Source: Cedecea sp000277545
Lineage (GTDB): Bacteria; Pseudomonadota; Gammaproteobacteria; Enterobacterales; Enterobacteriaceae
DNA: 64,000 nt
Strand: one strand, 5' to 3'
Assembly (NCBI GenBank): GCA_050847315.1
Contig: CP193791.1
In this document: positions 16,336 through 23,137 of the stretch, piece by piece
How the letters are laid out: the number at the start of each line of letters is the position of its first letter
Numbering within the stretch: the stretch's first letter is position 1
Notes under the pieces: model-generated
Told to the model about the DNA's origin: nothing
Database searches by the model: none
Seen by the model: only the letters and a program-made list of their open reading frames with translations
Program-made: the position numbers and the translations under genes

Positions 16336-16645
16336 AGCCGTTTTCTTCGCCGCGTTAAGTGCATGCTCTTTTCAGGCCGCAGCGGAAGATTATAGCCGCG
16401 TCGATTGCAATCAGGTGGAAGTCATAAAGGCGCTAATTGAAGCTTATAACGACGTGTTGGACTCCAATAACGCTGGGGTAAAAGTGATTGATGCTTACGA
16501 CCAGGTTACGGTCAAAGCCTGTAAGGATAAGCTCGAGTGCACCGGGACCTACGATTTCTCTGACGGCGATTCTGGTAAAGTAAAATACAGAACCTACCTG
16601 AACAGCATGGGCGAGCCGATTGAGGAGTTTGTGCCTGTAGAATAA
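16336..16645 (+). pseudogene. Small exported Cys-containing protein, 5' end replaced
   Basis: The open frame ends at a stop at 16643-16645 and reads upstream without ATG, GTG or TTG until a stop inside the cdiA relic, apart from an internal GTG at 16412. Before that GTG it encodes what looks like a signal-peptide core and cleavage site (I-S-A-V-F-F-A-A-L-S-A, S-F-Q-A-A-A-E-D-Y). The mature part is acidic with cysteines (R-V-D-C-N, K-A-C-K-D-K-L-E-C-T). The start was probably lost when the gene was joined to the relic near 16335. Family not recognised. It may once have been an immunity or periplasmic cargo gene; it could still be made from a non-standard start. Confidence 0.5.
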
Positions 16646-16685
16646 TAACCATGAATGCACCCGCAGGTGCTTTCAGGCAGAAAAT

Positions 16686-16721
16686 AAAGCTCATAACCTT
16701 CAGAGGTTTTGAGCTTTTTTT
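16686..16721. terminator. Bidirectional terminator between the relic region and eptB
   Basis: Stem AAAGCTCA-AACC / GGTT-TGAGCTTT with a T run on the plus strand and TTTATTTT on the minus strand. It ends eptB transcription and any read-through from the accessory block. Confidence 0.75.
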
Positions 16722-16723
16722 AT

Positions 16724-18406
16724 TCAGTTCGCCGCTTTATCCGGCACGTGGCACCAGTTGTTATTCTCGTTTATGCCGCCGTTAGGCGAGGTGTAGCCCA
16801 GGCAACCGAGGATGGTGTCGAACAACTCAACGTGGCGATGCGGCACCTTCATGGCTGCCTGCTCTTGCAGATGTTTAAAGGCGTCGGCAGCCGTTGGATT
16901 GGCCAGGTATTTATCCGAGGCCCAAACCAGCAGCGGGACGCGGAATTGTTCCGGTGGTGCCATTTTACGCGGCGTGCCGTGCAGGTGCATGGAGTCGCTG
17001 ATGGATTCGCCGTGGTCGGCGGCGTAGAAGACTATCGCCTTCTTATCGCGAAGCTGGTCGAGCACGCTGTCTATCATCGTATCGACATACAGGACCGAAT
17101 TATCAAAGGCGTTAATCAGCATCTCCTTTGAACAGCCTTTGCCAATATCAATGCATTCTGGCGTCCATTTCGCAAAGCTGCGCGGGTAGCGCTGGGCATA
17201 GGAGAAGTGGGAACCTTTGGTATGCAGAATGATCAGATGTTTGCCGTCAGGATTCTGCTCGAGAGATTGCTTCATCTCATCAACCAGCAGCATGTCGTCC
17301 ACGGTTTTACCGCGATTGCGGGGCTCGGCGGCGATTTGTTCGCGGAAGGCAAGGGTGTCCGGCATGGCGTTTTTGTAGAACCAAATTTCGCTCTGCATGG
17401 CATAAAGGTCGGCGCTAAACCCCAGCTGTTTTAAGACCGCGAAGATGTTTTGCTCTTTCAGCGTACGCTGAGGGTTATCTTCTGCCCCACCTTCGCGGAC
17501 GAACATGCAGCGCAGCGAGAGCTTGGTGGCGGTGTCGCAGGACTCCCCGCGGAAAGCGACCAGGTTTTTCTCTTTGGCGAGGTTTGGCGTGGTGTCACGG
17601 CCATAGCCCAATATTCCCATATGATCCCAGCGCGTGGTTTCGCCAATAATAAACACCACATAAGCGTCGTGCAGCCCGGGCGGCGTGACGTAGGTGAACT
17701 TTTTCGTCGGGTTCATCAGCGAACCGTTGCCGGTGGATTCGTCGGCATTCGCCCAGGCAAAAAGCCCCAGGGAAGAGACCCAGTTGACCGGCACATAGGA
17801 GCTTGCCACCACGCCGCCGTAGCTTGCCATATCCGTCGTTGACCCATGCTCGTCGTCGGACTGCATTTCACCCAGCATACGCAACGGGGCCCAGACCAGC
17901 AGGCCCGCACAAAGCAGGATAGCGATATTTTTGATGCGTTGGCCGGGGGTTTTCAACTGCTGAAGCAGCGTGTCCTGGGCGCTGTTGAACCAGATAAGGA
18001 ACAGCGGGATAGCGCTGACCAGCGTCATCCAGATGGCAAAGTGGTAGCCGACAACTTCTTTAGAAAGATCGATATCGGTGGTCATCACCGAGGCAATAAT
18101 GCCGTAGCCAATCACCACGTTGAAGAAGGTCATGTAGTAGCTGGCGGCCACGGAACACAGCACCACGAAGGAGGCCAGCACCCGCCAGAGATTGCGGCCA
18201 AAGAGCGACAGCAGGCGTAACAGGAAAAACGTCACCAGCAGGCAGGCGAAAAACTCTGCCGCGGCGGCCAGGCCCTTCCAGGCGATGAAGAGCTGGGCAC
18301 GGCTATCAAAACGTTGGTAGAAAACAGAGATATTCAAAAACCAGCCAATGTATACCCCCAGCAAGAGACACAGTTTTTGCTGGGATAATGTTTTTATGTA
18401 ATTCAT
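16724..18406 (-). CDS. eptB: Kdo2-lipid A phosphoethanolamine 7''-transferase EptB
   Basis: Inner-membrane enzyme that adds phosphoethanolamine from phosphatidylethanolamine to the outer Kdo of LPS on the periplasmic face. The ATG at 18404-18406 (M-N-Y-I-K-T-L-S-Q-Q-K) matches the E. coli start (M-R-Y-I-K-S-I-T-Q-Q-K) and gives 560 residues; an ATG three codons upstream is possible. Several transmembrane helices lie in the first 175 residues. The catalytic domain has the metal Glu in I-G-E-T (about 256), the probable nucleophile Thr in S-C-D-T-A-T (about 292), and D-H-G-E-S later. In E. coli the gene is controlled by sigma-E and repressed by the sRNA MgrR. The neighbourhood eptB-yhjX-tag is conserved. 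Confidence 0.95.
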   Translation of the reverse strand: MNYIKTLSQQKLCLLLGVYIGWFLNISVFYQRFDSRAQLFIAWKGLAAAAEFFACLLVTFFLLRLLSLFGRNLWRVLASFVVLCSVAASYYMTFFNVVIGYGIIASVMTTDIDLSKEVVGYHFAIWMTLVSAIPLFLIWFNSAQDTLLQQLKTPGQRIKNIAILLCAGLLVWAPLRMLGEMQSDDEHGSTTDMASYGGVVASSYVPVNWVSSLGLFAWANADESTGNGSLMNPTKKFTYVTPPGLHDAYVVFIIGETTRWDHMGILGYGRDTTPNLAKEKNLVAFRGESCDTATKLSLRCMFVREGGAEDNPQRTLKEQNIFAVLKQLGFSADLYAMQSEIWFYKNAMPDTLAFREQIAAEPRNRGKTVDDMLLVDEMKQSLEQNPDGKHLIILHTKGSHFSYAQRYPRSFAKWTPECIDIGKGCSKEMLINAFDNSVLYVDTMIDSVLDQLRDKKAIVFYAADHGESISDSMHLHGTPRKMAPPEQFRVPLLVWASDKYLANPTAADAFKHLQEQAAMKVPHRHVELFDTILGCLGYTSPNGGINENNNWCHVPDKAAN

Positions 18407-18541
18407 GCAGGGCATCCAGGCGATATAAAAATATAAGCGCTATTCAGACCGTGGAGTCGCCAGCTAGTTCTGAAAAGCTTGTGAAACGAAGAGGATTCCT
18501 GGTAAGAGGGCAAAATTCGAAGGAAATGGCCGGTTTTTAAC

Positions 18542-18576
18542 AAAAAAAGACCCCAGTTTTAGGCCGGGGTCTTTTT
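18542..18576. terminator. Terminator downstream of the sulfatase-family gene
   Basis: AAAAAGACCCC, a loop of 9 bases, then CGGGGTCTTTTT. The symmetric A/T tails make it work on both strands. It separates the sulfatase gene from eptB. Confidence 0.85.
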
Positions 18577-18598
18577 GCCGTCTGCTTAGCGAAGAGAA

Positions 18599-20275
18599 TC
18601 AGGGCTTCGAGGCCGCATGCAGTTCATCGTAGACATAATGCCGGTAGCTATTAAACAGCGTTGTGTCCGGGCAATCATTCAGCCTGCCCTGGCACAAATG
18701 GCGCATGTCTATATTGGCCTGATAGAACGGCGACACTTTTAGCTGTGCCTGTTCGAGCAACATCCCCCCAAGGAAAGCGATGTCGGTGATGGCGCCCAGG
18801 TCAGCCACCGGCGGGGCATTATAATTATCCCGCAGGCTGAATTGTGAAAGATGGACCGGATCATCCTGTTCCGTGGTGTAGCCATTGGCCCAGTCTATGG
18901 CTGGCTGGTGGTCGCCAAAGTACATAAACATGGTCGGACGCGGGCGTTGGTCAACAAACTGGAAGAAGTCAGCCAGCGCGGTTTCTGAGTTTTTAATCTT
19001 CTCAACGTAATGGCTGAATTTCCCGGCGGCATCCTTGTTCTTCATCGCCGACGTGAGCTGGTAATCATCGGCATGCCCTGCGTCATAAGGGCCGTGTTCA
19101 TACATCGTTAAGGCATAAACAAACACGGGTTTATCGGTGTGGCTGGCAAGGAGCTTTTTAACATAGCTCAGGACATCTGCGGTGGGAATGTGCCACAGGT
19201 TATCTGCCAAATCACCCGGGTAGCCCAACTCCTGCGGCTGGATAATTTTATCCACGCCCATCATGGTGTAGGCGTGGCCGGCGTTATAGGCCGATTTGTT
19301 GAATGGCGTCAGAACCACGGTGTAATAACCGTTGTCTTTCATCTGCTTAAACAGGCTGTCGTTGACGTGATCGACCGCGGAATAAAACACCGAATTTTTC
19401 AACGCCCCGAAATCATCGCTGCGCATTCCGGTTAAGGCTGCGAACTCAGACAGCCAGGTGCCGCCCCCGAAGGTTTGCACGCGCATCAGCGTGTGGGCTT
19501 TCACCTTACTGTCCTGCTCAAACATAGAGAAGTGCGGCAGTAATTGAGGATCAGGCACTTTATACAGGCGCGGATCCACCGTTGATTCCTGCAGCAGCAG
19601 AACGATATCAGGCTTCACGCTGGCTGAGGCGGTTGTCTTGTTATTCAGCGCCGCCGCGCGGGAAATAAATTCCTGAGACGTTGCCTGAGGGAACGTTGGC
19701 GCGTCATAGCTGGCCTGGATGCCTGACAGCGCCAGGTTTGACAGCACGCCGGTTCCGCCAGGTAGTTTGGTGGCCCAGTCGTGCTGATTCTTCAGTACGC
19801 TGTGGCTAAGCGTCGACGCCGAGCCCAGCATCACGCCGAGGGCAATCAGCGGGGCGAGCATTCCTTTCCGCCGCGGTACGGCGCGCCAGCTGATAATAAT
19901 CGTCAGGATAAGCAGCGCTATCATTGCCGCAACGGCGATACCGGCGGAAGGATAATGTAGCAGCGTGCCCGCATTGGCCGGATCGGCCATCAGGTAAAAA
20001 TCGCTAAACAGCAGCTGGTCTTTGTAATAGTGGACCTTAAGCTGGTTACAAAATTGCAGCAGGATCACCAGCAGGCTGCTGGTCCCGACGGCAAAAATGA
20101 CTCTGGCGGAGAGTAAATAAAACAGTCCGCAGGTAAAAATGAAGGCACTTGCCGCGATAACAAGGGGATAGATATCGCGCGGAGAGTTACCCGCAATGAT
20201 GATCAGGGCTGCAATAAGAAGCAATGTGACATAAAGATATGTCCAGAGCGATTTTCGGCTGGTTTTTTGTACCAT
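18599..20275 (-). CDS. LTA-synthase-like membrane sulfatase-family transferase
   Basis: 558 residues. About four to five transmembrane helices lie in the first 165 residues, followed by a periplasmic alkaline-phosphatase-superfamily domain. Family features: L-L-L-Q-E-S at 226-231 (metal Glu), F-G-G-G-T-W-L-S-E-F with the likely nucleophile Thr273, M-Y-E-H-G-P-Y, and F-G-D-H-Q-P. This is the LtaS/OpgB group, which moves phosphoglycerol or phosphoethanolamine from phospholipid to a glycan. The acceptor is unknown; osmoregulated glucans or LPS are possible. It is a single-gene unit between eptB and yhjX with its own terminator, and no counterpart lies there in E. coli K-12. It is distinct from eptB and bcsG in sequence. 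Confidence 0.85.
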   Translation of the reverse strand: MVQKTSRKSLWTYLYVTLLLIAALIIIAGNSPRDIYPLVIAASAFIFTCGLFYLLSARVIFAVGTSSLLVILLQFCNQLKVHYYKDQLLFSDFYLMADPANAGTLLHYPSAGIAVAAMIALLILTIIISWRAVPRRKGMLAPLIALGVMLGSASTLSHSVLKNQHDWATKLPGGTGVLSNLALSGIQASYDAPTFPQATSQEFISRAAALNNKTTASASVKPDIVLLLQESTVDPRLYKVPDPQLLPHFSMFEQDSKVKAHTLMRVQTFGGGTWLSEFAALTGMRSDDFGALKNSVFYSAVDHVNDSLFKQMKDNGYYTVVLTPFNKSAYNAGHAYTMMGVDKIIQPQELGYPGDLADNLWHIPTADVLSYVKKLLASHTDKPVFVYALTMYEHGPYDAGHADDYQLTSAMKNKDAAGKFSHYVEKIKNSETALADFFQFVDQRPRPTMFMYFGDHQPAIDWANGYTTEQDDPVHLSQFSLRDNYNAPPVADLGAITDIAFLGGMLLEQAQLKVSPFYQANIDMRHLCQGRLNDCPDTTLFNSYRHYVYDELHAASKP

Positions 20276-20501
20276 AATGCTCGTTTCTCTGTGGGACTGT
20301 TCTGGATAGCAAATGTTGTCTTAGGAGAGACATCCCTCTGCTGGCCTGACGCGTGAAAAGAGGATAAGGCGGTTAGAAGGGGATTTATCCTGGCCGGGAT
20401 AATACAGCTTGTGGTGAAAAAGTCTCCCCAAAGACGGTTATTTCATTGCTGTGGTTGTGTTTTTGTTTGAAGAGGGCAAGCGAGGCGGGGATGAATTGCG
20501 T

Positions 20502-20527
20502 TAAGGCCGCCCTATTCGGCGGCCTTA
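20502..20527. terminator. Hairpin downstream of yhjX
   Basis: Perfect 10-base stem TAAGGCCGCC / GGCGGCCTTA with loop CTATTC, starting about 20 bases after the yhjX stop. There is no T run, so termination strength is uncertain. The rest of the 272-base gap (20276-20547) holds the promoter side of the sulfatase gene and nothing else recognised. Confidence 0.6.
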
Positions 20528-20547
20528 ATATGGGTGTGACGAGGCTA

Positions 20548-21756
20548 TCAGGCGTGGGCGTGCTTGTGATTGAGTACGGCGCGTACCGGCTGGCGAATCG
20601 TGGTGGAAATTGCCAGCGACAGAATCAACAGCGCGAAGATAACGCAGAAGGTCACGTAGAAGCCGCCGAACAGCGAGGCGATGATGGAGCCGCAGATACT
20701 GCCGATGCCGAAGCCCAGGTAAATCACGCCGTAGTTTTTGGTCAGATTGTTCAGGCCAAAGAATTCGCTGACCAGCGAAGGGTAAACGGTGATGGTGCCG
20801 CCAAAGTTAAAGGCAACGCAGGCGATGGCCGCAAAGAAGGTGGCTTCGTTGAGTGGGGCAAACAGCAGGGCAGCCATACCGACCAGAGAAATCACCTGGC
20901 CAATAGTTATCACGCGGATACGGGCAATTTTATCGGACAGGATACCGAGCACCAGGCGGCCGCTAAGGTTAGCAATGGAGATAACGGTGACCGCGTTGGC
21001 GGCGGACATTGCATCCAGGTGAACCATGCCCTGAGCGATATCTTTTGCAACGCCGATAACGTACAGGCCGCTCATGCAGGCGGTGAGGAACATCAGAGCC
21101 AGCATCCAGTATTGCGGCTGGCGCATAGATTCAGCGAGAGTGAAATCGGTTTTTGCCGCGCCGTTTGCGGATTTAGTTTCCTGCAGCGGAGCATCTTTCA
21201 TCATGGTGGCGCCGAACAGCACCATCACCATCGCCAGGCCACCCCAAATCATAAAGGTGTTTTCCAGGCCGTAGGCCGCCAGCAGGTGGGTATCAATGTA
21301 TTTAAAACCGAGGCTGCCGAGGCCATAGGCGCCGATGGAGAAGGCAGAAATCAGGCCTTTACGTTCCGGGAACCACTTCACGCAGTTCGACAGCGTCAGC
21401 AGGTAGCCAGCGCCGTCCGCCAGGCCAACCAGCACGCCCGCCGTGAGCCAGAGCATCATCAGGTTGTTGGCATGTGCGGTGAAGAACAATCCGGCTCCGA
21501 GCAGCACACCCGCCGCCATGGTGACTTTACGCACGCCAAAGCGGTCCTGCAGTTTGCCCGCCACGGAAGAAGAGATGGCGAGGCCAAGGCTCAGCAGGCC
21601 GAAGGAGAAGGCGACCTGGCTGATTGGCGCGTCCAGTTTCTGGGACAGCGCGCTGTTGAACAGGCTCCAGGTATAAACGGAACCCAGCGCGAACTGAGTA
21701 ATGATGGTTCCGATGAGGGTTAACCAGCGAGTACGGTTGTAGGTGGCAGCGTTCAT
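20548..21756 (-). CDS. yhjX: MFS transporter YhjX (pyruvate-responsive)
   Basis: 402-residue, 12-helix major-facilitator protein of the oxalate/formate antiporter family. The E. coli orthologue is induced by external pyruvate through the YpdA/YpdB (PyrS/PyrR) two-component system. Conserved MFS features include the loop G-K-L-Q-D-R-F-G-V-R-K after helix 2 and G-R-L-V-L-G-I-L-S-D-K between helices 8 and 9. The start M-N-A-A-T-Y-N-R-T-R-W aligns with E. coli (M-T-P-S-N-Y-Q-R-T-R-W). A YpdB-type direct repeat lies upstream, supporting the same control. The transported substrate is not proven. Confidence 0.95.
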   Translation of the reverse strand: MNAATYNRTRWLTLIGTIITQFALGSVYTWSLFNSALSQKLDAPISQVAFSFGLLSLGLAISSSVAGKLQDRFGVRKVTMAAGVLLGAGLFFTAHANNLMMLWLTAGVLVGLADGAGYLLTLSNCVKWFPERKGLISAFSIGAYGLGSLGFKYIDTHLLAAYGLENTFMIWGGLAMVMVLFGATMMKDAPLQETKSANGAAKTDFTLAESMRQPQYWMLALMFLTACMSGLYVIGVAKDIAQGMVHLDAMSAANAVTVISIANLSGRLVLGILSDKIARIRVITIGQVISLVGMAALLFAPLNEATFFAAIACVAFNFGGTITVYPSLVSEFFGLNNLTKNYGVIYLGFGIGSICGSIIASLFGGFYVTFCVIFALLILSLAISTTIRQPVRAVLNHKHAHA

Positions 21757-21835
21757 GGCAGATGTCCTGCGAATCTAAGGGAAGTTATCTGCCGCCTACG
21801 ATAGCGAAGCGCCGTTTATTCCAGGAAAAAACGGC

Positions 21836-21866
21836 ATGAAATGCATGAAGAACGGAATGAAGTGCC
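21836..21866 (-). promoter_or_regulatory. YpdB/PyrR-type direct repeat upstream of yhjX
   Basis: On the minus strand: GGCACTTCAT, 11 bases, TGCATTTCAT. The E. coli YpdB site is GGCATTTCAT-N11-GGCATTTCAT, so both spacing and 18 of 20 bases agree. It sits about 80 bases before the yhjX start. Nothing else was recognised in the 359-base yhjX-tag gap; yhjY, which lies here in E. coli, is absent. Confidence 0.85.
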
Positions 21867-22115
21867 TCTGAAACGGTATGAACGGCCTTCCCGTTGCACT
21901 TTATGTTTTGTTTGTTAGTGCTCGCTATCGTTGTGTTGTGCGTGTTTGCTGTATATCAAATGTTAAATCATAAATGAGATATAGTTAACATTTTGCAAAA
22001 TTACCGGTGTTAAGTGCCCTTTCTTTGATCTCATTCAGGGTTGCGAAATATCCCGGATTCACTATTGTCAGAAAGTAAAATTTACCCGCGCTCGGCAGGT
22101 TACAGGGAGAGCTAA

Positions 22116-22679
22116 ATGGAACGTTGTGGCTGGGTCACTCAGGATCCGCTGTATCTGGAGTATCACGACACAGAGTGGGGCGTGCCGGTTACCGACGGGC
22201 AGAAGCTCTTTGAGATGATTTGCCTGGAAGGCCAGCAGGCCGGGCTGTCGTGGATCACCGTGTTGAAAAAACGCGAAAATTACCGACAGCGTTTCAGGCA
22301 TTTTGACCCCTATGCCGTGGCGTTGATTCAGCCGGAAGAGGTGGATGTGCTGATGCAGGATGCCGGCATTATTCGCCACCGAGGGAAAATCGAGGCGATC
22401 ATCACCAACGCCAAAGCTTTCCTCGCGATGGAAGCTAACGGCGAGAGTTTCCCGGATTTTGTCTGGGGATTTGTCGACCATACACCTCAGGTGTCGCATG
22501 CCGCTTCACTCCGCGAGGTCCCGGCCTTTACACCGACGTCAGATGCGCTGTCTAAAGCGCTAAAAAAACGTGGGTTTAAGTTTGTGGGGTCGACAATTTG
22601 CTATTCGTTTATGCAAGCCTGCGGCCTGGTCAATGACCATGTGACGGGCTGCTTCTGCCACCCTGATGTTCGCCAATGA
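22116..22679 (+). CDS. tag: DNA-3-methyladenine glycosylase I (Tag)
   Basis: Constitutive base-excision enzyme that removes 3-methyladenine from DNA. 187 residues beginning M-E-R-C-G-W, as in E. coli. The zinc-snap ligands Cys4, His17, His175 and Cys179 are all present, and Glu38 lies in F-E-M-I-C-L-E. G-L-S-W-I-T-V-L-K-K-R and S-I-C-Y-S-F-M-type motifs (T-I-C-Y-S-F-M here) are retained. It overlaps yiaC by four bases (ATGA), so the two are translationally coupled, as in E. coli. Confidence 0.97.
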   Translation: MERCGWVTQDPLYLEYHDTEWGVPVTDGQKLFEMICLEGQQAGLSWITVLKKRENYRQRFRHFDPYAVALIQPEEVDVLMQDAGIIRHRGKIEAIITNAKAFLAMEANGESFPDFVWGFVDHTPQVSHAASLREVPAFTPTSDALSKALKKRGFKFVGSTICYSFMQACGLVNDHVTGCFCHPDVRQ

Positions 22680-23137
22680 TCCAGCTGTTTAACATTGGGG
22701 AAATGGATGCGCTCATGGCGCTCTGGCTGGAAAGTACTATCGACGGCCATCCGTTTATCCCGGAAAGCTACTGGTACGAAAGCCTCAATCTGGTACGAAA
22801 TGTCTATATTCCTCAGTCAAAAACGTGGGTTTATCTGCACCAGCAGCAGACGGTGGGGTTTATCAGCGTGATGGATCGGCAGTTTATCGGCGCGCTGTTC
22901 GTGGCACCTTCTTTTGCCGGGCAGGGGATCGGCGGCGAATTGCTGGCGAAGGTGAAGGCGGAATACCCGGCCTTAAGTCTCGAGGTGTATCAAAAAAATC
23001 GCCGGGCGGTGCATTTCTACCACCGCCACGGCTTTCATATCGAAGAGAGCGCCTGGCAGGAAGAAACGCAGCACCCGACGTGGATTATGAACTGGCAGGC
23101 GGATCAAACGCCGTCACGACAGGAGCAGGACCAGTAA
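22676..23137 (+). CDS. yiaC: GNAT-family lysine acetyltransferase YiaC
   Basis: 153-residue GNAT-fold protein. The E. coli orthologue acetylates protein lysines using acetyl-CoA and lowers motility when overproduced. The acetyl-CoA loop is visible as V-A-P-S-F-A-G-Q-G-I-G (Q/R-x-x-G-x-G/A type) near residue 80, followed by A-V-H-F-Y-H-R-H-G-F near 110, typical of this subfamily. The start overlaps the tag stop. The last 53 bases overlap the 3' end of bisC on the other strand, so the two messages are antisense at their tails. Confidence 0.92.
   Translation: MIQLFNIGEMDALMALWLESTIDGHPFIPESYWYESLNLVRNVYIPQSKTWVYLHQQQTVGFISVMDRQFIGALFVAPSFAGQGIGGELLAKVKAEYPALSLEVYQKNRRAVHFYHRHGFHIEESAWQEETQHPTWIMNWQADQTPSRQEQDQ

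Noticed and set aside
20446..21723. 425-residue open frame antisense to yhjX
   Set aside because: His/Gln/Gly-rich shadow of the yhjX reading frame; no domain, start signal or family resemblance.
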